NCBI GenBank assembly: GCA_023409265.1
Contig: JAEYHZ010000022.1
Coordinates: 248,001-312,000, forward strand
Source: Bacillota bacterium
Lineage (GTDB): Bacteria > Bacillota > Clostridia > Acetivibrionales > DSM-1351
DNA length: 64,000 nt
Direction: 5' to 3'
In this document: one piece after another, positions 1 to 7,142 of the stretch
Layout of the letters: each line of letters begins with the position of its first letter
Position numbering within the stretch: position 1 is the first letter of the stretch
The notes under the pieces: model-generated
The model's database searches: none
Told to the model about the DNA's origin: nothing
The model's input: only the letters and a program-made list of their open reading frames with translations
Position numbers and translations under genes: made by a program

Positions 1-1777
1 TGGGCTGCATTTTTCTCATTAAATATCTGATCCCCATACTTTCCAGCTGAAAACAGCCCAGCGTATCACCCGTTGCAATTGTCTTAAAGGTTTCAGAATC
101 ACCCATCGGTATATTTTCCACGTCTATTTTAATACCTGTAAGTCTGCTGACAGCCTTAACTGTATCCTCTATTACAGTTAAATTGCGCAGACCCAGGAGG
201 TCTAATTTTAATAAGCCCAGCTGTTGTATGTCTTCTTTGTTAAAAGTGGTCATATAATTTCCATCAGGCCTTTTGGTAATTGGAATAATGCTGCCAAGCT
301 TCCCGTCACCAATTAAAATGCCCGAAGGATGGCTTGAGTGATTATTCGGTAAGCCCTCTATTCTTTCAGCCAGATAAAATAACGACCTGTAAGGTTCCCT
401 GTCCACTGGAATCTTCTTAAGCTCCGGCAATGTTTCAAGGCAATGCCGGATACCGCCTGTACCGCTGAAAGCCGGAAGGAGCCTGGCAATAAGATCTGTT
501 TCTTTTTTCAAGTTTAAAAAAGCTCCTGCTTTCCTGATGGCTCCACGAGTACCGAATGTGTTCAGGACTCCCAGGTGTACTACATTATCCTTCCCATACT
601 TTTTTTTGATATATTCAAGAATTTCAGCTCTCCCTCTCTGGCATACATCAAGGTCAATATCCGGCATTTGTTCTCGGTCCGGACTTAGAAAACGTTCGAA
701 AGATAATTTGTGCAAAACAGGATTAACCTGTGTTATACCTAATAAAAAGGCTGTAAGACTCCCTGCGGAGGAGCCTCTTCCCGGACCAACTGGAATGTTG
801 TTATTACGTGCAAAGTTTACAATATCCCAAACAATTAAAAAATATGAAACCAGTCCCCGCTTGACTATAACATCAAGTTCGTGGTTTAACTGCTCAATTA
901 TGCTATGGCTCTGTAAACCATCCAAAGCTTTAAATTTGAAGCGTGTGTTCAAACCCTCAAGGCATATTTTTCTTAAAAAACTTTCTTCATTTTCATTATG
1001 GGGAAGAGGAAAATGCGGAAGTACGGTAGGTTTAAGGGTCCCATCAAATATGCAGCGTTCTGCTATTAGAGATGAATTTTTAATTGCTTCGGGATAATCA
1101 CTGAATTTCTTTAGCATTTCCTCTCCAGAAGTAAAATAGAAGCGGCCTGCTGCTTCCCGTGCCTTGTCTCTTCCCTTAAGGATGTTGAGATCATTGGCAT
1201 CTTCAGGTTCTATATATTTAATACTGTGAGTGGCAACCAGAGGAATTCCTGTTTTTTCAGAAAGTTCTGCAGTTTTTCTGCTCAGTATACTATCATCAGA
1301 ATTATACTGCTGAAGCTCAAGGTAGAAATTTCCTTTTCCAAACCAGTTTACATATTTTAAAGCCAACTTCTCAGCAAGCAGATCTTCACCTTTCCTTAAA
1401 CAGTTATATATAGCACCGGTACATCCTCCGCTTAAAGCTATTATTTCTCCTGCTAAAGCAGGCTGGAAAGGAGAGCCTGAGTTAATCCATTTGACAAGCT
1501 TTTCATAGCCCCTGTTGTTTACTGCAAGTAATACCAGAGTTTCAGCTTCAGAAACCTCAATTTCACAGCCGATAACAGGATTTATACCATATTTTGCAGC
1601 CAATTTCTGAAACCTGAGAACACCGCTTATTGTATTTTTATCTGTAATTGAAAGAAATTTCATTCCAAGGGATTCCGCTTTTTTAAATAACTCCTCAAGC
1701 CTGCTGGTAGAGTCCTGCAAACTATATTCGGTATTTATATGTAAATGAACAAACTCATTGTTATTTATCTTAATCAC
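1..1777 (-). CDS. dnaE: DnaE-type DNA polymerase III alpha subunit, 3' end beyond window (damage-inducible type)
   Basis: The reverse strand is open from about 1798 to the window edge, and the C-terminal part lies outside. The reading begins with a PHP-like domain, followed by a C-family polymerase core. The core shows the GPGRGSSAGSL nucleotide-binding motif, the catalytic PDIDLD aspartates and an HSSHPSG motif. The PHP domain looks degenerate: the usual HxHxH start reads VHLHINTEYS and the usual TDH reads ITDKNT, so metal ligands are missing. A GTG at 1777 is preferred because the LexA-like box then lies just upstream. An in-frame ATG at 1798 would sit inside that box and has no clear ribosome site. 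A degenerate PHP with a damage box suggests an SOS-induced, error-prone paralogue rather than the replicative enzyme; that role is inference. Confidence 0.88.
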   Translation of the reverse strand, partial: MIKINNNEFVHLHINTEYSLQDSTSRLEELFKKAESLGMKFLSITDKNTISGVLRFQKLAAKYGINPVIGCEIEVSEAETLVLLAVNNRGYEKLVKWINSGSPFQPALAGEIIALSGGCTGAIYNCLRKGEDLLAEKLALKYVNWFGKGNFYLELQQYNSDDSILSRKTAELSEKTGIPLVATHSIKYIEPEDANDLNILKGRDKAREAAGRFYFTSGEEMLKKFSDYPEAIKNSSLIAERCIFDGTLKPTVLPHFPLPHNENEESFLRKICLEGLNTRFKFKALDGLQSHSIIEQLNHELDVIVKRGLVSYFLIVWDIVNFARNNNIPVGPGRGSSAGSLTAFLLGITQVNPVLHKLSFERFLSPDREQMPDIDLDVCQRGRAEILEYIKKKYGKDNVVHLGVLNTFGTRGAIRKAGAFLNLKKETDLIARLLPAFSGTGGIRHCLETLPELKKIPVDREPYRSLFYLAERIEGLPNNHSSHPSGILIGDGKLGSIIPITKRPDGNYMTTFNKEDIQQLGLLKLDLLGLRNLTVIEDTVKAVSRLTGIKIDVENIPMGDSETFKTIATGDTLGCFQLESMGIRYLMRKMQP

Positions 1778-1792
1778 TACCCTTCTAAGTAA

Positions 1793-1804
1793 GAACATCT
1801 GTTC
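1793..1804. promoter_or_regulatory. LexA (SOS) box candidate for the dnaE-like gene
   Basis: GAACATCTGTTC is a perfect inverted repeat matching the Gram-positive LexA consensus GAAC-N4-GTTC. It lies 16 bases upstream of the GTG start of the polymerase gene. The match and position are seen directly; LexA control is inferred. Confidence 0.6.
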
Positions 1805-2190
1805 TCATTCTACTAATTATTAGGTTTGTTGTCATTGGTGTTTAATGGTGTTTTCAGTTTAAGCCAAAATTATACAACTAATGCCAATTTTAACCAATTC
1901 TATTTTAAAATTTATTTGTTAGAATATACTTAAATAGTAAAAAAAGTAAAATTGCATCATAATCATTTTAGGTAAATTTCGCTATGCATATGGATAGACT
2001 CCAGATTACATGGTTTAATCTTCTCTAATATTCACCACAACTAACAGTGTTATAAAAATATTTTCCTCTTCTTAACTAACAAACAAGATTTTTGTCTTAC
2101 TTAATTTATTAGTATTTATTTTAATTTCTTAATTTTAACTTTTATCACTCTTAAAATTATCAATCATCATATATTTCCTTTTAATTTTGA
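1805..2190. other. AT-rich intergenic stretch, no gene seen
   Basis: Divergent upstream region between the dnaE-like gene and the chitinase. It is very AT-rich with many stops in all frames. I see no credible gene here, and no promoter I can defend. Confidence 0.5.
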
Positions 2191-2306
2191 GTATCTGTAA
2201 ATTTTAAACGGGAGGTGGATCATTCGGCTATATGTTCTACAGATACCTTAAGTGCTTATTATTACGTGCTTGTAAGCACTGAAAAGAAAACCGTCTCTGC
2301 ACGTAA
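2191..2306 (+). ncRNA. Candidate structured leader RNA (stem plus H-type pseudoknot) before the chitinase gene
   Basis: Three perfect helices can be drawn. P1 pairs GTATCTGTA (2191-2199) with TACAGATAC (2238-2246) and encloses a G-rich loop. A second stem pairs AGTGCTTA (2251-2258) with TAAGCACT (2273-2280). Its loop contains TTACGTGC (2262-2269), which is complementary to GCACGTAA (2299-2306). This gives an H-type pseudoknot with short 3-nt joining loops and an A-rich 18-nt third loop. The element ends about 70 bases before the chitinase ATG. It matches no riboswitch class I can recall. A cis-regulatory role is inference. Confidence 0.4.
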
Positions 2307-2374
2307 GAAAACAAAATACAGGATAAATAGATGTCTAGAAAATCATTAAGAATGAAGAAAGGGGTTAAAAGTAC

Positions 2375-3802
2375 ATGAGGAGAAATTATCGAAAACTGCT
2401 TTCACTAGCGGTAATAATGGCTTTAATTTCGTACACCTTCAATTTTAGTTCGGTATCGGCAGCTACCCCTGCGTATAAGGTTATAGGGTATGTATACGGA
2501 ACTCCGGCTAATATTGATGCAGCTAAACTCACCCATATAAACTACGCTTTCGCTTCTATTGTAAACGGACAATTGTCCGTAGCTAATCCTAATGATTTAA
2601 CCGCTCTTGTGGGGCTTAAATCTAAAAATTCCAACTTGAAGATAATCCTTTCCATTGGCGGTTGGGGAGCAGAAGGCTTTTCCGATGCAGCATTAACAGA
2701 TGCATCCAGAACAACCTTCGCTAACAGCTGCCTGCAGTTTATAAACACCTACAAGCTGGATGGAGTTGACCTTGACTGGGAGTATCCGGTGAATGGCGGT
2801 TGGGGTATGATTAAGTGCCGTCCGGAAGACAAGCAGAACTTTACACTTCTGCTGAAAAAAATCCGCGATACAATAGGTACAGGTAAAATACTCACGATTG
2901 CTTCAGGTGCCAGTCAGGAGTATGCAAACAATACCGAATTAAGTCAGATTGCGTCCATATGTGACTACATTAATATAATGACCTATGACTTCGGTGCCGC
3001 TACACATAATGCAAACCTTCACAATACGTCTACTCACAGCGCCGGTATTAGCTGTGACACAGCTGTTTCCATACATATACAGAATGGTGTCCCTGCATCA
3101 AAAATCAATATGGGAGTTCCATTTTATGGACGTTACGGAAGTGCATGGCCCACATATGCCCAGCTTAAATCAAGCTACATAAACATGGAAGGCTGGGTTC
3201 GCAACTGGGATAATGAAGCAAAGGCCTGTTACCTGACAAAAAACGGTGAATTCATAACCTATGATGATGTTGAAACCCTGGGATACAAAACTGCCTACAT
3301 AAAACAAAAGGGACTCGGCGGAGTAATGTTCTGGCAGTATAACCAGGACTCCAACGGTGAGCTGCTTAACAAACTCTGGACAGATCTGAACGATAATTCT
3401 GTTCAGACTGTGGCGACTCCTACCTTCAGCCCTGCTGGCGGAACCTATAGTTCAGCACAGAACGTAACCATCTCCTGTGCAACCAGCGGTGCTACTATCC
3501 GGTATACTACCGATGGAACCAATCCCACCTCCACTTCCACCATTTATTCAGCTCCGATCAATGTAGCTTCAACCAAAACCATAAAAGCTAAAGCTTTTAA
3601 GTCAGGTATGACCGACTCGGCAGAAGCCAGCTCTACCTACACCATCAGTTCAAGCGGTTATTCCCAATGGGCACCTAATACTTATTACAGTGCCGGAAGT
3701 ATTGTCTCTTATGGGGGTGCCAACTATAAGTGTATACAAGCACATACATCTCTTACCGGTTGGGAGCCACCAAATGTACCTGCCTTGTGGCAACCGGTGT
3801 AA
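2375..3802 (+). CDS. Secreted GH18 chitinase with chitin-binding module
   Basis: 475 aa extracellular endo-acting glycosidase that hydrolyses beta-1,4 GlcNAc links in chitin. Residues 1-29 form a signal peptide ending SVSAA. The GH18 barrel spans roughly 35-340, with the SxGG motif (SIGGWG, from S93) and the DxxDxDxE motif DGVDLDWE at 129-136; E136 is the catalytic acid. Next comes a chitobiase/hexosaminidase C-terminal-like Ig domain (about 345-425, ATPTFSPAGGTY...TTDGTNPT). Last is a C-terminal CBM5/12-type aromatic chitin-binding domain (about 430-475, W-rich). The AAAGGGG ribosome site lies 11 bases before the ATG. There is no sorting signal, so it is probably released. Confidence 0.95.
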   Translation: MRRNYRKLLSLAVIMALISYTFNFSSVSAATPAYKVIGYVYGTPANIDAAKLTHINYAFASIVNGQLSVANPNDLTALVGLKSKNSNLKIILSIGGWGAEGFSDAALTDASRTTFANSCLQFINTYKLDGVDLDWEYPVNGGWGMIKCRPEDKQNFTLLLKKIRDTIGTGKILTIASGASQEYANNTELSQIASICDYINIMTYDFGAATHNANLHNTSTHSAGISCDTAVSIHIQNGVPASKINMGVPFYGRYGSAWPTYAQLKSSYINMEGWVRNWDNEAKACYLTKNGEFITYDDVETLGYKTAYIKQKGLGGVMFWQYNQDSNGELLNKLWTDLNDNSVQTVATPTFSPAGGTYSSAQNVTISCATSGATIRYTTDGTNPTSTSTIYSAPINVASTKTIKAKAFKSGMTDSAEASSTYTISSSGYSQWAPNTYYSAGSIVSYGGANYKCIQAHTSLTGWEPPNVPALWQPV

Positions 3803-3884
3803 TTGCCTTAATAATATTAAATAGGGCCTCTGGCACAAGTTAATAGTAAAGTCGGAAAAAGTAATTAAAAACAATGTATATCAA

Positions 3885-3928
3885 ATCCAGACCGGCGGTA
3901 TTTCTGTCGGTCTGGATTAATAATTAAC
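3885..3928 (+). terminator. Terminator after chitinase gene
   Basis: ATCCAGACCG (3885-3894) pairs with CGGTCTGGAT (3908-3917) around a 13-nt loop, followed by a T-rich tail. Confidence 0.6.
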
Positions 3929-3966
3929 TTTTGATTGGCACAAAGCGTACCGCAAAAAGTATAATA

Positions 3967-3995
3967 TTTACATTATTTGAATTGTATGTTAGAAT
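3967..3995 (+). promoter_or_regulatory. Sigma-A type promoter for the BIG2 protein gene
   Basis: TTTACA (3967-3972), a 17-nt spacer and TAGAAT (3990-3995). The predicted start of transcription falls at about 4002, where the left inverted repeat begins. Confidence 0.55.
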
Positions 3996-4041
3996 ATTTT
4001 TAAGTTTGCTGACAGCCTGAAATCCAGGTCTATTCCTCGCA
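3996..4041 (+). repeat. Left inverted repeat, complementary to 5078-5107
   Basis: AAGTTTGCTGAC (4002-4013) and TATTCCTCGCA (4031-4041) both recur as exact reverse complements after the BIG2 gene. The first arm extends leftward to 3996 with one mismatch. The two blocks are separated by 17 bases that contain the small hairpin CCTG-aaat-CCAGG. Confidence 0.8.
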
Positions 4042-4061
4042 TTCTACGAATGGAGGATTTT

Positions 4062-5069
4062 ATGTCACATATTAGAAAAATGTTATTTCCTGTCTTTTTA
4101 AGTCTTGTTTTGATCTTTGTTTCTTTTCCACTTCAGCCGATATCAGCAAAAGTATCTGATTATATAGCATTTGTTTTGCTGTCAAAATACAGTGCAAATA
4201 TGGATATTGGCGACGAATTCAATATTACGGCAATCACTTCTACCGGTAAGCTGCCCACCTGGAAAAGCAGTAATTCCACAATAGCCTCTGTTAATACCTA
4301 TGGAAAAGTAACCGCAAAAAAAGCAGGCACTGTTACCATCACCGCTAAGATGAAAAATGCGGAAGCTTCCTGCAGGGTTACTATTAACAAAACCAAAATA
4401 TCCATCAGTAAAGCAAGCACATCAATTGAGCGGGGAGAAACAATAAAGCTGACCGCTACTACGTCAAACAACTCTCAAGTCACCTGGAAAAGCAGTAAAA
4501 AAAGCATTGCAGATATTGATGAGAACGGGGTTATAACCGGAATCAAACCCGGTGAAACCACAATTACAGCTTATGCCGACGGAAGCAGCGAAACCTGTAA
4601 AATCAAGGTCAAAGCTCCGACAATTAGCCTGAGCCAGTCTACCATCACACTCTACCGGGGTCAAAAAGCCCAGCTTAAAGCTTCGGTATCCTCAGGTATT
4701 CTTCCAACCTGGAAATCAAACAAGAAAAGTGTTGCAGTTGTAGACGAAAGCGGGTCAGTAACCGCAGAAAAGCATGGAACTGCCACTATTACAGCAACTG
4801 TGGACGGGGTATCCAAAAGCTGTAAGGTAGTAGTTAAAATTCCCACTATAAAACTGAGTTCTTCAGAACTCAACCTTAAGAAAGGGGCTAAATCAACCAT
4901 TTCCGCCAGCGTCTCCTCCAACAATCCACCGGTATGGACCAGCAGCAACTCAAATGTTGCTACTGTAGACAGCACCGGCAGGATAACAGCAGTAAAAAAA
5001 GGTACTGCTTACATTTATGCCTCGGAAGACGGTGCTAAGGAAAAGTGTATCATTCATGTAACTGAATAA
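4062..5069 (+). CDS. Secreted protein of four BIG2 (bacterial Ig-like group 2) repeats
   Basis: 335 aa. The ATG at 4062 is chosen over the one at 4050 because GGAGG (4052-4056) sits correctly before it and overlaps the earlier codon. A hydrophobic signal peptide ends near PISAK. The rest is four tandem BIG2 domains of about 73 residues. Each has the W-K/T-S-S/N core, a V(D)..G.(V/I)TA..(K/H)G turn and a conserved Cys near the end (SCRV, TCKI, SCKV, KCII). BIG2 domains occur in surface adhesins and carbohydrate-binding proteins. There is no catalytic domain, LPXTG motif or SLH domain, so the ligand is unknown. The gene is enclosed by complementary sequence blocks (3996-4041 and 5078-5107). Confidence 0.88.
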   Translation: MSHIRKMLFPVFLSLVLIFVSFPLQPISAKVSDYIAFVLLSKYSANMDIGDEFNITAITSTGKLPTWKSSNSTIASVNTYGKVTAKKAGTVTITAKMKNAEASCRVTINKTKISISKASTSIERGETIKLTATTSNNSQVTWKSSKKSIADIDENGVITGIKPGETTITAYADGSSETCKIKVKAPTISLSQSTITLYRGQKAQLKASVSSGILPTWKSNKKSVAVVDESGSVTAEKHGTATITATVDGVSKSCKVVVKIPTIKLSSSELNLKKGAKSTISASVSSNNPPVWTSSNSNVATVDSTGRITAVKKGTAYIYASEDGAKEKCIIHVTE

Positions 5070-5077
5070 ACCTGATG

Positions 5078-5107
5078 TGCGAGGAATAAGTCAGCAAACT
5101 TGAAAAT
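5078..5107 (+). repeat. Right inverted repeat, complementary to 3996-4041
   Basis: TGCGAGGAATA (5078-5088) and GTCAGCAAACTT (5090-5101) are exact reverse complements of the two blocks before the gene. Here they are nearly adjacent rather than 17 bases apart. The repeat begins 9 bases after the BIG2 stop codon. Confidence 0.8.
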
Positions 5108-5251
5108 CCTCTTCAGCCCGACTCAGCTAACAATTCAAGGTACTGGAACAAAATGGTATTTTAGTTTCCCGCGCAGCATAAATAATCATATATTTATCTT
5201 TAACCCCATAAATATAGTAGTATTCATGTAGTTGTAATCAAGGAGGGTATT

Positions 5252-5839
5252 ATGCTGTTAAAAGGAATAAAAATAGGCTACGGATTTACCGGAGCATACT
5301 GTGTGTTTCATGAGGTATTTCCGCAATTGGAAGCTTTGGTAAATGAAGGAGCAGAAGTAATCCCAATTGTATCATATCAAGTAGCAGTGACTAATTCACG
5401 TTATGGAAATGCCGATGACTTTTTAAAAAGAATGAAAAATACCTGTGGTAAAGAAGCCATTAAAACAATGTCTGAAGCCGAAGTTTACAACAAGCAGGAA
5501 ACGCCTCTGGATATACTTATAATTTCACCCTGCACAGGCTGCAGTTTATCAAAGCTGGCTGACGGCGCTACAGATACTCCTGTTTTGATGATGGCAAAAG
5601 AGCTGTTTAGAAACAATAAGCCCGTAGTACTGGGAATCGCAACAAATGACGGTCTGGGTATAAGTGCAAAAAACATTGGCACTTTGCTCAGCATTAAAAA
5701 TGTCTATTTTATACCTTTTGGTCAGGATAATCCCAAGGATAAACCCTTCTCACTCATATCCAAATTTGACCTTACAGTACCTACAGTCATAGAGGCACTA
5801 AAAAAGGAACAAATACAGCCGATTCTGGAAAAGTATTAA
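5252..5839 (+). CDS. dpaB: Dipicolinate synthase subunit B
   Basis: 195 aa, full length for SpoVFB/DpaB. This flavoprotein-fold subunit works with DpaA in the mother cell to make dipicolinic acid, the calcium chelator of the spore core. The N-terminal GYGFTGAYCVF nucleotide-binding turn, the ISPCTGCSLSKLADG segment and the GIATNDGLG segment are typical. AAGGAGGG precedes the ATG. In most spore formers dpaA lies immediately upstream; here the upstream neighbour is the BIG2 gene and no dpaA is visible in the window. The partner must be elsewhere or replaced. The gene ends at a terminator shared with the padR gene. Confidence 0.92.
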   Translation: MLLKGIKIGYGFTGAYCVFHEVFPQLEALVNEGAEVIPIVSYQVAVTNSRYGNADDFLKRMKNTCGKEAIKTMSEAEVYNKQETPLDILIISPCTGCSLSKLADGATDTPVLMMAKELFRNNKPVVLGIATNDGLGISAKNIGTLLSIKNVYFIPFGQDNPKDKPFSLISKFDLTVPTVIEALKKEQIQPILEKY

Positions 5840-5846
5840 TTATGTT

Positions 5847-5885
5847 AAAATACCGGTCTTCTGTGTAGAAACCGGTATTTTATCT
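5847..5885. terminator. Bidirectional terminator between dpaB and padR
   Basis: AAAATACCGGT (5847-5857) pairs with ACCGGTATTTT (5871-5881); A and T tracts on both sides suit convergent genes. Confidence 0.75.
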
Positions 5886-5943
5886 TTAATATCATGCATT
5901 TGATTAAGGCACAAATTGCATCTGTTTCTCAAAGTAATGGTAT

Positions 5944-6864
5944 CTATTTCTCGATTAGCCACTTTTGAGCCTGTTGATTTTCTGTAAACACTTTGAAATG
6001 ATTTCCTCTGTTTGGTTCAGAAACCATTTCCTTAAACTTTCCGGTATTAAACCTTTCATCAGGAACCACCAGGGCTAATTTAATATAATAATTTACAAAT
6101 TTCTGAAGTACCTTTCCTGCAACACCGGTCCTGAGTGTATAAAAATCCTCTGAAACAGCTTCTGAATGAAGCATCAAAAGGTTGGTCCCGCATTCACCGC
6201 ACACAGCAATCAGTTCCAATGCATCCTGTTCAGTTTTTATCGGTTCGGTACAGGAGTATACCTCAATATATTTTAAATCCTCAACCTCAACCAGCTTAAA
6301 ATTTATTTTCTTCTTTTCTTCATTGAGCTCATATTGAAACAATCGACTTCTCAGGTTCTGTATCCATTCAAGCTCATTTCTGTATGAAGAAAGGATATTT
6401 TCATCAATCATATTCCATATGAACGTTTCTCTCTGTGTTCTGTCCGGCGAAGCATTACCGCGTTTTACCTTTTCCTGGTGCAGCAGCAGCTGAAGTTTTA
6501 TCTCATTCTCATATTTAGTTAACAGCTCAAATAGTTCTTCATTACTTAACAGTTCAGACCACGCAAGCTGAATTAAAAAGGCTTTCTTGAACTCCGGCGC
6601 TTCCGGAGCTGAAATTACCCATTCCTTAAGCTCAGTAATACCTTCCCCGGTAATTGTATATATTTTCTTTGACGGAAGTCCTTCCTGATGCTGGGTTTCG
6701 CTGGTGACCAGGCCTTCTTCCTTTAATTGCACAAGTGTTTTGTATATTTGATTGTTATTGCCTGACCAGTACATGCTGGAGGATTCTTCAAAGGTTTTCT
6801 TCAATTCATAACCTGTTGAAGGCTTCCAGCTTAAGAGCCCTAAAATTGCATATTTAATTGACAT
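5944..6864 (-). CDS. PadR-family regulator fused to a DUF4180 domain
   Basis: 306 aa; the ATG at 6864 follows GAGGAGG. Residues 1-80 form the PadR winged helix (MSIKYAILGLLSWKPSTGYE). A helical Vir_reg_C-like segment follows to about 185. The last 110 residues match the pattern of DUF4180 proteins, which usually stand alone (EQDALELIAVCGECG... and KFVNYYIKLALV). PadR is normally 110-190 aa, so this is a fusion. The C-terminal domain may act as a ligand or stress sensor (inference). The gene is divergent from the MFS exporter, with a palindromic PadR-type operator in between. It probably represses itself and modulates the exporter. Confidence 0.85.
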   Translation of the reverse strand: MSIKYAILGLLSWKPSTGYELKKTFEESSSMYWSGNNNQIYKTLVQLKEEGLVTSETQHQEGLPSKKIYTITGEGITELKEWVISAPEAPEFKKAFLIQLAWSELLSNEELFELLTKYENEIKLQLLLHQEKVKRGNASPDRTQRETFIWNMIDENILSSYRNELEWIQNLRSRLFQYELNEEKKKINFKLVEVEDLKYIEVYSCTEPIKTEQDALELIAVCGECGTNLLMLHSEAVSEDFYTLRTGVAGKVLQKFVNYYIKLALVVPDERFNTGKFKEMVSEPNRGNHFKVFTENQQAQKWLIEK

Positions 6865-6880
6865 ATATGTCCTCCTCAAA

Positions 6881-6910
6881 ATAACCTATGTTAATTTTAA
6901 CATAGGCTAT
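6881..6910. promoter_or_regulatory. PadR operator palindrome
   Basis: CCTATGTTAA (6885-6894) and TTAACATAGG (6897-6906) form an inverted repeat around TT. The arms extend four bases further on each side with one mismatch. It contains the PadR signature ATGT-N8-ACAT and lies directly upstream of padR. Confidence 0.75.
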
Positions 6911-6931
6911 TTTAAAAATAAATATTCCAAA

Positions 6932-6960
6932 TTGAAATCTTTTTGATGTTGTGCTATACT
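6932..6960 (+). promoter_or_regulatory. Promoter of MFS exporter transcript
   Basis: TTGAAA (6932-6937), 17-nt spacer, TATACT (6955-6960). The start near 6967 would give a leader of about 175 nt carrying a short peptide and hairpins. Confidence 0.7.
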
Positions 6961-7005
6961 TCCCAATAATTACTAATTGTATGTATTGTTTATGAGGTGA
7001 TTTTA

Positions 7006-7053
7006 TTGAAAATGAAAAAGCGCTGCAGAACTTCAGCTCCATGCAAGGTCTGA
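7006..7053 (+). CDS. Leader peptide MKMKKRCRTSAPCKV
   Basis: 15 codons beginning with TTG at 7006, preceded by GAGGTGA at good spacing; the internal ATG at 7012 is an alternative. The peptide has an Arg-Cys-Arg (+X+) motif at residues 6-8. In macrolide-resistance leaders such a motif causes drug-dependent ribosome stalling. It overlaps the 5' arm of a perfect hairpin. A stalled ribosome at the RCR codons would cover that arm. Translation and stalling are inferred, not shown. Confidence 0.5.
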   Translation: MKMKKRCRTSAPCKV

Positions 7054-7142
7054 TACAGGACGGAGTGTGCATGGAGCGTTGAAAGTACCGTCCAATTGGA
7101 CTTTGCATTTCTTAAAAAAATAATATTTTAAGGAGCAAAGTC
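7036..7142 (+). promoter_or_regulatory. Translational attenuator region before MFS gene
   Basis: Hairpin A: GCTCCATGCA (7036-7045) with TGCATGGAGC (7068-7077). Hairpin B: GACTTTGC (7099-7106) with GCAAAGTC (7135-7142), plus CTTAAAA (7111-7117) with TTTTAAG (7126-7132). Hairpin B encloses the AAGGAG ribosome site and ends one base before the ATG. Competing pairings exist: GGACGG (7058-7063) with CCGTCC (7088-7093), and AAAG/TCC (7082-7093) with GGA/CTTT (7098-7104), which would break B. The exact switching order is unsolved. Confidence 0.55.

Noticed and set aside
537..1097. Plus-strand frame of 186 codons
   Set aside because: It lies antisense to conserved polymerase motifs of the dnaE-like gene and has no family resemblance.
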